Positions 1-8,277 of a DNA stretch of 33,483 bases are shown piece after piece; within the stretch, counting starts at the first letter, position 1, and each line of letters starts with the position of its first letter. The notes under the pieces are model-generated. The model had not been told where the DNA came from and ran no database searches. It saw only the letters and a program-made list of their open reading frames with translations. Where the stretch lies: contig NZ_KE993028.1 of assembly GCF_000466485.1 (NCBI RefSeq), positions 11,266-44,748 of the forward strand, written 5' to 3'. Position numbers and translations under genes: made by a program. The DNA comes from [Clostridium] symbiosum ATCC 14940. Its GTDB lineage: Bacteria; Bacillota; Clostridia; Lachnospirales; Lachnospiraceae.

Positions 1-107
1 AAAATCCCGAGTTACACGGCGCGAAACGGCGTTTCCTGCTGTTTCTGTGCATCGCGAAGCGGGTTATTGGTCACAGAATCGCGCTTTTCAGCGGGGCTGT
101 GAGCAGT
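1..107 (+). repeat. Dispersed intergenic repeat, copy A
   Basis: This stretch matches 4794-4900 over its whole length with scattered substitutions. Both copies start AAAATCCCGAGTTACACGG and contain CTGTGCATCGCGAAGCG. Each can form a hairpin: GAAACGGC pairs with GCTGTTTC here (one G-U) and with GCCGTTTC in the other copy, so the stem survives the change. The copy is cut by the window edge, so its left end is unknown. Its right end overlaps the GTG start of the first gene. Confidence 0.8.
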
Positions 108-2267
108 AATGATAAAAGTAACTGGAGGGCAGGCAGCTTTGCGTTCTATGCTTTCCTTTTGTATACGGTATTAATATGGAGCTGTGAATTACTCGATTTA
201 TTTTGCTGGCTTACGGGCATTCCCCAGGTTACCTTCATATCAAGAGCCGCAGCCCTTGCCTTTACTGTTTTTTTTGGATGGCGGGTAATTGGGGTTCCGA
301 GGGTGAAACGGGTTAAGATTGATGCTTATATGGTACTGGGGAGCATATTGATAGCAGGCTTCTTTGCCGTCAAAGGCATCCGGCCGGATATGAGCTATGA
401 TACTTACAATTATCATCTGCTGAGCCAGATCCCGGGTTTTACGGACAATTTGAATTACCACGTTATGCCGGGAAAATTCCAGATGTTCGGTTTCCGTCTG
501 GGGGACAGGATGTTTTATCCGTTCCGCGCCCTGCTGGGACTGAGGATGGGAACTCTTTTAAATGCGGCGGCAATGCTTGTCATTTACCGTCAGGTCACCG
601 TATTTCTCGCATGGTTTCAGGAGTCCTTCGGAAATAAAGCGTGGAAGCTTTTGTGCCGTCCGTCGCTTGTGGCCTTCTTTGTTGTCTGCCGCTTTGACCT
701 GATATTACAGAGCGGAACCTATATGGTAGAGCTTCTGGCGCTCCCTTTTTTTCTGGAAATGCTGTTTCTTCTGGTGAGGGAGAGGGAGGAAGGGAGCGTC
801 CGGAAAGAAGCTTTTGTCTTCAGCCTGACCGGCGGAATTCTTTTCTGCATGAAGATGACAAATATTGTATATCTGGTGCCGCTGGTGCTTTTATATATCT
901 GGAAGATAAGAAAGGATATCACGGTTCCTCTGTTTCTGTCCTGCCTGGCGGCAGGAGCGGTTCCGGTTACGGTTTATCTTGTATACAATACAGTCAGTAC
1001 GGGAAACCCGGTTTTTCCGTATTACAATACAATATTCCAATCGGAATATTATCCGATTGAAAATTTTAAGGACAGGCGCTGGGGACCGGCCGGACCAGGA
1101 GAAGTGCTTTGCTGGCCCTGGTACATGATACGCTATCCCGATTACAGGCTCAGTGAGCTTCCCTGTGCCTATAATCTGGATTTAGCCGCAGGATATCTGG
1201 GGATGGCGGGGATTTTGGCGGCGGGCCTGTACGGCGGCATCCGGAAAACAGGCAGGAAAAAGGCCGGGAAGTACCGGAGGGAACTTCTGCTGATTGCCGT
1301 ATATGTTAGCTCCATGATGATATGGACCGTTACTACCGGTCATACAAGGTATTTCATGGGAGGAATTCTATTAAATGGGATTCTGCTGGCGGTCTGCTAT
1401 CTTCGTCTGATGAATGCGGGGGGATGGCTTCCCGCACTGGCCGGAATCCTTCTGATACTGCCGTTTGGGGGCCGTGTGGAGTACGGTTTTAAGTCGGTAT
1501 GGCAGGGATACGAATGGGGTATGAGGGACAGTTCCCTGGACAGCTATAAAAAGAATGCCAGATGGATATTCAGGGACCGGGAGATTTTTTCCCAGACGGT
1601 GAAGGAGCAGGTGGATGTGATCTTTCTGACCTGGGACGACTACGGAAGCTACGCACGCCTGATTGGCGGAGACGTTCCCGTTTACAACCGGAATGCGATT
1701 GTCGGGGAGCTGAAAGCCCATCAGGATCAATACCTGGCGCAGGTGGAAACGTTCATGCGTGAAGGGAAAGGTGTCTACGATATGTTTCCGCAAAGTGCGG
1801 AGAAATTGGATGCATACCTTGATTGGATGAACAAAGCAGGGTATTATGTAGATGATATGTTTTATATGACCGATAAGCTGTCCGGCCCGCAGGCCTTTAA
1901 TATGGCAAGGCTCAGCATGGCGGACGGGCGGAAGAACCGATGGTATTATGCATATGCCGATGACCGGCAGGGACGATTCCAGATGGAAAAGAATTCCGAC
2001 CATTATAAGATGACTGCTATTTTCGGGGATCCGGACTGGTGGCTCAATCCATATCCGTTCCGGATTCTTATCACCGCTTCCGATGGAAATACGGCGAAGA
2101 TAGCCGGAACTGTGGATTTGACAGGAGCCTGCGAATACCAAAAAACGGAAACAAAGCTTGATCTGACCGGCCTATCCGGTACAATAACGATAAGCTTTAC
2201 CTCATCCGTTGAAGGAAAACGCGGTGTGGCGGTCAATCCGGTGATAGAAGAAGCGGTGCGGCAATAG
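99..2267 (+). CDS. GT-C-like polytopic membrane protein of the glycan locus
   Basis: A 722-residue membrane protein. About a dozen hydrophobic helices fill residues 12-470, followed by a soluble C-terminal part of roughly 240 residues. After the third helix comes a loop with the acidic motif SYDTYNYH (near residue 100), as is typical of the first extracytoplasmic loop of GT-C glycosyltransferases that use lipid-linked sugars. The tail ends in a beta-rich stretch (GTVDLTG, TITISFTSS). The family is inferred from topology and this motif; I cannot name a substrate. The GTG start lies inside the end of a repeat and has only a weak GGGG upstream, so the true start could differ. It is followed by a GT2 gene and a second large membrane protein, which supports a role in surface glycopolymer synthesis. 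Confidence 0.72.
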   Translation: MSSNDKSNWRAGSFAFYAFLLYTVLIWSCELLDLFCWLTGIPQVTFISRAAALAFTVFFGWRVIGVPRVKRVKIDAYMVLGSILIAGFFAVKGIRPDMSYDTYNYHLLSQIPGFTDNLNYHVMPGKFQMFGFRLGDRMFYPFRALLGLRMGTLLNAAAMLVIYRQVTVFLAWFQESFGNKAWKLLCRPSLVAFFVVCRFDLILQSGTYMVELLALPFFLEMLFLLVREREEGSVRKEAFVFSLTGGILFCMKMTNIVYLVPLVLLYIWKIRKDITVPLFLSCLAAGAVPVTVYLVYNTVSTGNPVFPYYNTIFQSEYYPIENFKDRRWGPAGPGEVLCWPWYMIRYPDYRLSELPCAYNLDLAAGYLGMAGILAAGLYGGIRKTGRKKAGKYRRELLLIAVYVSSMMIWTVTTGHTRYFMGGILLNGILLAVCYLRLMNAGGWLPALAGILLILPFGGRVEYGFKSVWQGYEWGMRDSSLDSYKKNARWIFRDREIFSQTVKEQVDVIFLTWDDYGSYARLIGGDVPVYNRNAIVGELKAHQDQYLAQVETFMREGKGVYDMFPQSAEKLDAYLDWMNKAGYYVDDMFYMTDKLSGPQAFNMARLSMADGRKNRWYYAYADDRQGRFQMEKNSDHYKMTAIFGDPDWWLNPYPFRILITASDGNTAKIAGTVDLTGACEYQKTETKLDLTGLSGTITISFTSSVEGKRGVAVNPVIEEAVRQ

Positions 2268-2352
2268 AAAAATAAACGTTACTGATCACACCGTTTTAAA
2301 CGATAATAGAGAAACATGATTAAGAGTAACCAGAAAGCAGGAGGAAAAGAGA

Positions 2353-3285
2353 ATGGATACGATTGCAGTATTGATTCCCTGTTACAATGAGAGCCAGACA
2401 ATCGCGAAGGTGGTAAAAGACTACAGGGAGGCTCTCCCGGAAGCGGTGATTTATGTTTATGACAACAATTCCACTGACCATACCGATGAGGCGGCCAGGG
2501 AGGCGGGGGCAATCGTCCGCTATGAATACCGTCAGGGCAAAGGCAATGTAATCCGCAGCATGTTCCGCGATATTGATGCAGAATGCTATCTGATGATCGA
2601 CGGGGATGACACCTATCCGGCTGAAAATGCCAGGAGCATGGTGAATCATATTCTGTCGGGCAGGGCTGATATGGTGATAGGGGACAGACTGTCCTCCACC
2701 TATTTCACGGAAAATAAAAGACCTTTCCATAACACGGGAAACCGGCTGGTGAGAGGCCTGATCAACACGATTTTTACCAGTGATATAAAAGACATTATGA
2801 CAGGATACAGGGCCTTTAATTATGAATTTGTAAAAAGCTTCCCGATTCTGTCCAAGGGCTTCGAGATCGAGACGGAGATGAGCATTCACGCTCTTGATAA
2901 GAACTTCAAGCTTCTGGAGGTTCCGGTAACCTACCGTGACAGGCCTGCCGGAAGTGTCTCCAAGCTCAATACGTATAAAGACGGATTCAGAGTGTTAAAG
3001 ACGATTGCAAGGCTGTTTCGCGATTACAAGCCGTTTGCCTTTTTCGGCTGGCTGGGGCTGCTCTGCTTTATAATTGCAACCATATTTTTCGTGCCGGTCC
3101 TTCAGGCCTATTTTTCCACCGGCCTGGTTGCGAAGTTTCCCACGCTCATTGTATGCTCCGGCATCTATGTGGTATCCTTCCTGCTGTGGATGAGCGGACT
3201 TATTCTGGATGTTATTGCAAAGAAGCACAGACAGCTGTTTGAACTGTATCTGAACATTCTGAGCAGCAAAAAGGAGCCGAAATAA
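2353..3285 (+). CDS. Family 2 glycosyltransferase, DPM1/GtrB-like with two C-terminal helices
   Basis: A 310-residue GT-A enzyme expected to transfer a sugar from a nucleotide donor to polyprenyl phosphate at the inner membrane face. The N-terminus has the GT2 opening LIPCYNESQTIAKVV, then VYDNNSTDHTDEAA and the metal-binding DGDD of MIDGDDTYPAENA (near residue 80). ETEMSIHALD follows, in the usual acceptor-side position. Two hydrophobic helices lie near residues 230-252 and 265-290, as in dolichol-phosphate mannose synthase-like bacterial enzymes. AGGAGG sits just before the ATG. It lies between two large membrane proteins; a lipid-linked sugar made here would be a natural donor for GT-C-type transferases. 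The sugar is unknown. Confidence 0.88.
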   Translation: MDTIAVLIPCYNESQTIAKVVKDYREALPEAVIYVYDNNSTDHTDEAAREAGAIVRYEYRQGKGNVIRSMFRDIDAECYLMIDGDDTYPAENARSMVNHILSGRADMVIGDRLSSTYFTENKRPFHNTGNRLVRGLINTIFTSDIKDIMTGYRAFNYEFVKSFPILSKGFEIETEMSIHALDKNFKLLEVPVTYRDRPAGSVSKLNTYKDGFRVLKTIARLFRDYKPFAFFGWLGLLCFIIATIFFVPVLQAYFSTGLVAKFPTLIVCSGIYVVSFLLWMSGLILDVIAKKHRQLFELYLNILSSKKEPK

Positions 3286-3300
3286 AGGAGAAACCGATAA

Positions 3301-4746
3301 ATGGAACCGATGAGAAAGAAAGCGGTGAAAGTGACATCTGTGCAGGCAAAGGCAGTCTGGATACTTCCCATACTGCTTGGAACCGCGTTTTGTTTTTACT
3401 ATCTGAGCCTTGCCGCTGACAATGTGGCTTTTTCAGATTATGTCAGGCTGATTAACTCCTATCTCCCCGATGTGGGGAATCCGGCTAAATTTTTTGTGCC
3501 GGATATCCTCACCAGGGTACCGATAACGTATCTGGGAAGAATAATTAATGTAAAGCTGCTGGGATATAACACTTTTTTCGATATGGCACTCGGTGTCCTC
3601 GGATTGGGACTGGGAGCTGCAGCTTTATCTGTTTACGCAGGCAAAGAAAAGAAAATTTCCTACCCATGGTATCTGATGATTCTTTTTGTTTACTTCAGTC
3701 TGAATAAATGGGAGATGCTGACGAACGGGACGGGCTGGGTTTGTTTCGCCGCTGTGTCCGGTTTTATCTGCCATTATGTAATTCTTGATCGGGCCGTTAG
3801 AACAGGGCACTGCCATAGGAGGGACAGAATCTTTCTGATGGCGCTTCCCTCTTTTCTGACGCTGTTTGTGGCCGGCCCTTACTGCGGAAGCTATTCGGCT
3901 CTGCTGACTCTGGTGTATCTCGTTATGCTGGCTGCAGATTATAGAAAAAAGGGGAAAATAAACCGGCTCTATCTGGGGTACCTCGCGGCGGTGCTTATTC
4001 CCCTGGCCCTGTACCTGTGGAGTAATTCCTATGCGGTATATGTACACAGAGGGGCGGTGACGGACGGAAATATCATATCCCAGCTGATTGCAGATCCGTT
4101 GTTTTTTGTCACCTTTTTATTAAATGCGTTTGCCTCGGCTGTGCTGGGACAGAACCAGATAGTGGATTTTGCAAATAAAGGAAGTATTTTCGGAAGTGAT
4201 CCATTTGTTTATCTTCTGGGAGCAGCGGTTATCTTCCTTTACCTGTACAGCCTGTATCTGAACCTGAAATACCGTCTCTATGAGAAAACAATATTCCCGC
4301 TGCTCATGATTCTGAGCGGAGGGCTCAACCACCTGCTGATTCTGTCGGCCCGGTGGATATTCTTAAAAGACAGTTACGGCATGACATCCCGATACGCGCT
4401 GCAGTATCAGATGGGAATTATCGGAATATTACTGACGTTTGCCGTAGTCATGCGGCTGGGCCGTGAGACTGAAAAATCCGTAAAAAAAGGCCCGGGGCCA
4501 ATAACCGTTGTGCTTGTCGGTCTCGGCGCCTGCCTGATTCTTGCAGGAAACGCCTGGACGACAAAGGAGGAGTTGAAGACTGCCCCTTTCCGGAAGGATT
4601 ATCTTCAGATATCCAGGGAACTGGCGATGAATTACAGGACGGCCGGCGACGCGGAGCTGGTGGAGTATCTTCACAATGATCCTGATTCAGTGAGAAAGGC
4701 AATGAAGATTCTGGAAGAGAACAACCTGAATCTTTTTAGAAAATAG
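3301..4746 (+). CDS. Polytopic membrane protein, putative GT-C-like glycan enzyme
   Basis: A 481-residue protein with about ten to twelve hydrophobic helices over nearly its whole length and a short charged C-terminal tail (ELVEYLHNDPDSVRKAMKILEENN). After the first helix comes an acidic extracytoplasmic loop, DNVAFSDYVRLINSYLPDV, in the place where GT-C transferases carry catalytic acids. I recognise no named family. Only 15 bases separate it from the upstream GT2 gene and an AAAGGAG precedes the ATG, so the two are cotranscribed. Likely role: transfer or modification of lipid-linked sugars in the surface polymer pathway. A flippase or polymerase role is not excluded. Confidence 0.7.
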   Translation: MEPMRKKAVKVTSVQAKAVWILPILLGTAFCFYYLSLAADNVAFSDYVRLINSYLPDVGNPAKFFVPDILTRVPITYLGRIINVKLLGYNTFFDMALGVLGLGLGAAALSVYAGKEKKISYPWYLMILFVYFSLNKWEMLTNGTGWVCFAAVSGFICHYVILDRAVRTGHCHRRDRIFLMALPSFLTLFVAGPYCGSYSALLTLVYLVMLAADYRKKGKINRLYLGYLAAVLIPLALYLWSNSYAVYVHRGAVTDGNIISQLIADPLFFVTFLLNAFASAVLGQNQIVDFANKGSIFGSDPFVYLLGAAVIFLYLYSLYLNLKYRLYEKTIFPLLMILSGGLNHLLILSARWIFLKDSYGMTSRYALQYQMGIIGILLTFAVVMRLGRETEKSVKKGPGPITVVLVGLGACLILAGNAWTTKEELKTAPFRKDYLQISRELAMNYRTAGDAELVEYLHNDPDSVRKAMKILEENNLNLFRK

Positions 4747-4793
4747 ATATTACTGTTCACACGATTGTGTTCCGCGAGGTGTTTTCGTACACG

Positions 4794-4900
4794 AAAATCC
4801 CGAGTTACACGGTGCGAAACGGCGCTTTTTGCCGTTTCTGTGCATCGCGAAGCGTGTTATTGTTCGCAGCACGCTGCTTTTTGGCGAGATGTGAATACTA
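4794..4900 (+). repeat. Dispersed intergenic repeat, copy B
   Basis: Second copy of the element at 1-107, lying in the 236-base gap before rfbF. It has a perfect 8-bp stem, GAAACGGC/GCCGTTTC. Flanking bases suggest a longer element: TTACTGTTCACAC near 4750 resembles TTACTGATCACAC at 2279, and the right end has TGTGAATAC. One frame across it stays open, but the two copies differ mostly at amino-acid-changing positions, so I do not call it coding. Confidence 0.78.
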
Positions 4901-4982
4901 ACAAATAGATTATGGCAGCCGGTGCAGGGCCATTGAACCGCCGGAAATGCAGAGGCACGGAAGAATAAAGGAGGGTACGCCC

Positions 4983-5753
4983 ATGAAAGTAGTGATATTA
5001 GCAGGAGGATTCGGCACCAGAATCAGCGAGGAAAGCCATTTAAAGCCGAAGCCGATGGTGGAGATAGGAGAACAGCCTATCTTATGGCACATAATGAAAT
5101 ATTATTCCCAGTTTGGCTATCATGATTTTGTAATCTGTCTGGGATACAAGCAGTATGTGGTAAAAGAGTATTTTGCCGACTATTTCCTTCACACCTCCGA
5201 TGTGACCTTTGACCTTGTAAGCAACAGTATGGAGGTTCACAACAATTATTCGGAACCGTGGAGGGTGACATTGGTGGATACGGGCCTTCATACGATGACA
5301 GGAGGACGCATCAAACGCGTGCGCGAATATATCGGTGACGAGACCTTTATGCTGACCTACGGCGACGGCGTGTCTACGGTGGATCTGGAGGCTCTGCTTA
5401 AATTCCATAAGAGCCACGGGAAGATTGCCACGATAAGCGGAGTGAATATCGGACAGCGGTTCGGCGTCCTGGATGTGGATGCGGACGGTGCGATTCATGA
5501 ATTCCGTGAAAAGAGCGATGATGACGGGAAGATTGTAAACGGAGGTTTCATGGTAATGGAACCGGGAGTCTTTGATTATATAGAAGGCGATGATACCGTA
5601 TTTGAGAAGGCGCCTCTGGAAAATATGGCAAGGGACGGACAGCTGATGGTTTACCGCCATGACGGATTCTGGAAATGCATGGATACCCAGCGCGACAGAA
5701 TGCAGTTGGAGAATATGTGGCAGGAGGGAGACGCCCCCTGGAAGATCTGGTAA
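4983..5753 (+). CDS. rfbF: Glucose-1-phosphate cytidylyltransferase
   Basis: Makes CDP-glucose from glucose 1-phosphate and CTP, the entry step to CDP-linked 6-deoxy and 3,6-dideoxy sugars. The 256-residue protein opens with the nucleotidyltransferase signature (VILAGGFGTRISEES, then KPKPMVEIG), has TYGDGVSTVD with the metal-binding Asp, and ends with the RfbF-type FWKCMDTQRDRMQLE. Length matches the family (about 257). I chose the ATG at 4983, not the in-frame ATG at 4947, because AAAGGAGG lies at the right distance before it and the protein then starts at the first beta strand (MKVVILAGG). The next two genes are the next two enzymes of the pathway. Confidence 0.96.
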   Translation: MKVVILAGGFGTRISEESHLKPKPMVEIGEQPILWHIMKYYSQFGYHDFVICLGYKQYVVKEYFADYFLHTSDVTFDLVSNSMEVHNNYSEPWRVTLVDTGLHTMTGGRIKRVREYIGDETFMLTYGDGVSTVDLEALLKFHKSHGKIATISGVNIGQRFGVLDVDADGAIHEFREKSDDDGKIVNGGFMVMEPGVFDYIEGDDTVFEKAPLENMARDGQLMVYRHDGFWKCMDTQRDRMQLENMWQEGDAPWKIW

Positions 5754-5766
5754 AAGGAGCGCAGCA

Positions 5767-5795
5767 GTAACGGTTCTTGCTGTCTGAACTGTTAC
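5767..5795. repeat. Short palindrome GTAACGGTTC/GAACTGTTAC
   Basis: Ten-base arms around a nine-base loop, with one G-U pair, in the gap between rfbF and rfbG. It resembles the palindrome at 33426-33452 (GTAACAG...CTGTTAC). There is no T-run, so it is not a classical terminator. It may be a REP-like element or a processing stem inside the operon. Confidence 0.5.
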
Positions 5796-5833
5796 GCGCA
5801 GCACGCAGTGCAGAAATACGAGGTGGAAAATAT

Positions 5834-6904
5834 ATGGAGTTACTGGAGTTTTACAGAGGAAAAAAGGTGCTTGTCACGGGGCATACCGGCTTTAAAGGTT
5901 CCTGGTTTGTCAGAATGCTGACGCTTGCCGGTGCGCAGGTTACCGGATACGGTTTAAAGCCGCCCACACAACCCAGTATGTTTGAGATAACGGGATTGGA
6001 GAATACAATCGATCATGTCATCGGAGATATACGTGATTTAGGCCGTCTGAAGGAGGTTTTCGACCGGGTACGGCCGGAGATAGTCTTTCACCTGGCGGCT
6101 CAGCCGATTGTGCGGGAATCCTATAGAGAACCGGTTTATACCTATGAGACAAATGTGATGGGAACTGTCAATGTGCTGGAGTGTATCCGGCTGTGCCCTT
6201 TTGTCCGCTCCTTTGTGAATGTGACCACCGACAAGGTATATGAAAACAAGGAGTGGGAATTCGGCTACAGGGAAAATGACCGTTTGGACGGTTATGATCC
6301 TTATTCCAACAGCAAGTCATGTTCCGAACTGGTGACACACAGCTATAAGCAGTCCTTTTTTCAGGACGGCCGCTGTGCCGTCTCTACATGCCGGGCGGGT
6401 AATGTGATTGGCGGAGGAGACTTCGCGGACGACCGAATTATCCCGGACTGCATCAGGGCGGCCATGGCCGGGAAAGAGATCACGGTTCGCAACCCATACT
6501 CGATCCGCCCCTTCCAGCATGTACTGGAACCGCTTTTCGTCTACATGACGGTGGCAAAGCGGCAGATGGAGGAACCGGCTCTTGCCGGAAATTACAATGT
6601 GGGACCGGATGATGCGGACTGTGTGGACACGGGCCGTCTTACCGATCTGTTCTGTGAGAAATGGGGCGGAGGACAGACCTGGATTAACCGGCATGACGGA
6701 GGACCTCATGAAGCAGGTTTCCTGAAGCTTGACTGCTCCCGCATCAAGAGAGTCTTCGGCTGGCAGCCTGCCTTCCACGTGGAGGAGGCGGTTGAAAAGA
6801 CCGTTGAATGGTCGAGGGCATGGCAGGCAGGGGAAGATATGCTGGCTGTGACCGACAGGCAAATCAATGAATTTTTAGAAAAGAACCGACATGGAGGTAA
6901 ATAA
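5834..6904 (+). CDS. rfbG: CDP-glucose 4,6-dehydratase
   Basis: Converts CDP-glucose to CDP-4-keto-6-deoxyglucose using tightly bound NAD+. This is an extended short-chain dehydrogenase fold of 356 residues. The Rossmann motif GHTGFKGSWF is typical of RfbG, followed by HLAAQPIVRESY, TTDKVYENKEW (the dehydratase DK site) and the catalytic YSNSK (YxxxK). The start at 5834 follows GAGGTGG; an in-frame ATG at 5777 would add 19 residues from the intergenic palindrome and has no better ribosome binding site. The gene ends one base before the chosen rfbH start, indicating tight coupling with the next pathway step. Confidence 0.95.
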   Translation: MELLEFYRGKKVLVTGHTGFKGSWFVRMLTLAGAQVTGYGLKPPTQPSMFEITGLENTIDHVIGDIRDLGRLKEVFDRVRPEIVFHLAAQPIVRESYREPVYTYETNVMGTVNVLECIRLCPFVRSFVNVTTDKVYENKEWEFGYRENDRLDGYDPYSNSKSCSELVTHSYKQSFFQDGRCAVSTCRAGNVIGGGDFADDRIIPDCIRAAMAGKEITVRNPYSIRPFQHVLEPLFVYMTVAKRQMEEPALAGNYNVGPDDADCVDTGRLTDLFCEKWGGGQTWINRHDGGPHEAGFLKLDCSRIKRVFGWQPAFHVEEAVEKTVEWSRAWQAGEDMLAVTDRQINEFLEKNRHGGK

Positions 6905-6905
6905 G

Positions 6906-8273
6906 ATGTCTGATGAGAAGATAACGGCAGCAGGTGAGGAAGCGGCGCGCAGCCATATCCTCGAACTGGTGGCTGATTACTGTGACAAATATCATAATAA
7001 AAAAGGTCCCTTCGAAGAGGGGCAGCGAATTCCTTATGCGTCCCGCGTCTATGACAGCAGTGAGATGGTGAATCTGGTGGACAGCGCTCTGGAATTCTGG
7101 CTGACCTCCGGCCGTTATACGGACCGGTTCGAAAAAGGGCTGGCCGATTATCTGGGAATCCGCTACTGTTCCCTGGTCAATTCCGGTTCTTCAGCCAATC
7201 TGATCGCGTTTATGACTCTGACCTCCAATCTGCTGGGGGAGCGGAGAGTGAAACGGGGAGACGAGGTGATTACAGTGGCCGCCGGTTTCCCCACAACCGT
7301 GACACCGCTGATTCAGTATGGAGCTGTCCCTGTGTTTGTGGATGTGACGATTCCACAGTATAATATCGATGTGACGAAGCTGGAGGACGCCCTTTCCGAT
7401 AAGACAAAGGCTGTTATGATAGCCCATACGCTGGGGAATCCCTTTGATTTGGCAGAGGTGAAAGCATTCTGTGACAAACACGGACTCTGGCTGGTGGAGG
7501 ATAACTGCGACGCTCTGGGAAGCCGTTATACGGTTGACGGTGTGACAAAGTTCACCGGTACGATCGGGGATATCGGTACTTCCAGTTTCTATCCGCCGCA
7601 TCACATGACAATGGGAGAAGGCGGCGCCGTATACACGGACAACGCCCTCCTGAACAAGATAATCCGCTCCTTCCGCGACTGGGGGAGAGACTGCGTCTGC
7701 CCGTCCGGCTGCGACAATCTCTGCGGCCACCGTTTCGACAAGCAGTATGGAGAACTGCCGCTGGGCTATGATCATAAATATGTTTATTCCCATTTCGGAT
7801 ATAATCTGAAGGCCACCGATCTGCAGGCGGCTGTGGGCTGCGCCCAGCTGGAGAAATTCCCTTCCTTTGTGGAGCGCAGGAAACACAATTTCACCCGTTT
7901 AAAGGCGGGGCTTGAGGGGACGGAAAATCAGTATATTCTGCCGGAACCCTGTCACAATTCCGATCCGAGCTGGTTCGGTTTCCTGATTACATGCAAAGAG
8001 GGTGTGAACAGGAATGAAGTGGTGCGTTATGTGGAGTCAAAAGGAGTGCAGACCAGAATGCTGTTCGCCGGAAACCTGATCAAGCATCCGTGCTTTGATG
8101 AGATGAGAGAGAGCGGCAGCGGATACCGCGTGGCCGGGACTTTGGAAAATACGGACCGGATCATGCGTGACACCTTCTGGGTAGGCGTTTATCCGGGCAT
8201 GACTGATGAAATGATTGATTATATGGCGAAGGTGCTTATAGAGGCAGCCGAAACAGCAGGAAAAGAGGCGTAA
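6906..8273 (+). CDS. rfbH: CDP-4-keto-6-deoxyglucose 3-dehydrase (E1), PMP and [2Fe-2S] enzyme
   Basis: Removes the C3 hydroxyl of CDP-4-keto-6-deoxyglucose, the defining step of 3,6-dideoxyhexose synthesis. The 455-residue protein has an aminotransferase fold in which the PLP-binding Lys is replaced by His (His232/His233 in SFYPPHHMTMGEGG), the E1 hallmark. The iron-sulfur ligands are visible: Cys201, then Cys263, Cys265 and Cys273 (C-x-C-x7-C within RDCVCPSGCDNLCGHRF). The first spacing is 61 residues against about 57 as I recall for the Yersinia enzyme. I chose ATG 6906, preceded by GGAGG, over ATG 6891. The catalytic cycle normally needs an E3 reductase (RfbI/DdhD type), which is not in the window. 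Confidence 0.94.
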   Translation: MSDEKITAAGEEAARSHILELVADYCDKYHNKKGPFEEGQRIPYASRVYDSSEMVNLVDSALEFWLTSGRYTDRFEKGLADYLGIRYCSLVNSGSSANLIAFMTLTSNLLGERRVKRGDEVITVAAGFPTTVTPLIQYGAVPVFVDVTIPQYNIDVTKLEDALSDKTKAVMIAHTLGNPFDLAEVKAFCDKHGLWLVEDNCDALGSRYTVDGVTKFTGTIGDIGTSSFYPPHHMTMGEGGAVYTDNALLNKIIRSFRDWGRDCVCPSGCDNLCGHRFDKQYGELPLGYDHKYVYSHFGYNLKATDLQAAVGCAQLEKFPSFVERRKHNFTRLKAGLEGTENQYILPEPCHNSDPSWFGFLITCKEGVNRNEVVRYVESKGVQTRMLFAGNLIKHPCFDEMRESGSGYRVAGTLENTDRIMRDTFWVGVYPGMTDEMIDYMAKVLIEAAETAGKEA

Positions 8274-8277
8274 AACG

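Noticed and set aside
1371-2141. Long minus-strand open frame (256 codons) inside the first gene
   Set aside because: It lies opposite a membrane protein gene with clear features, and its product has no recognisable motif; it is a shadow frame.
4767-4904. Open frame (GTG start, VFREVFSYTKIPSYTVRNGA...) across repeat copy B
   Set aside because: Copy A shares the frame, but most differences between copies change the residue and there is no ribosome binding site, so it behaves as a non-coding repeat.
5082-5804. Long minus-strand open frame opposite rfbF
   Set aside because: rfbF is certain on the plus strand; the opposite frame shows no domain or ribosome binding site.
7191-7886. Minus-strand open frame opposite rfbH
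   Set aside because: Covered by the conserved catalytic core of rfbH on the plus strand.
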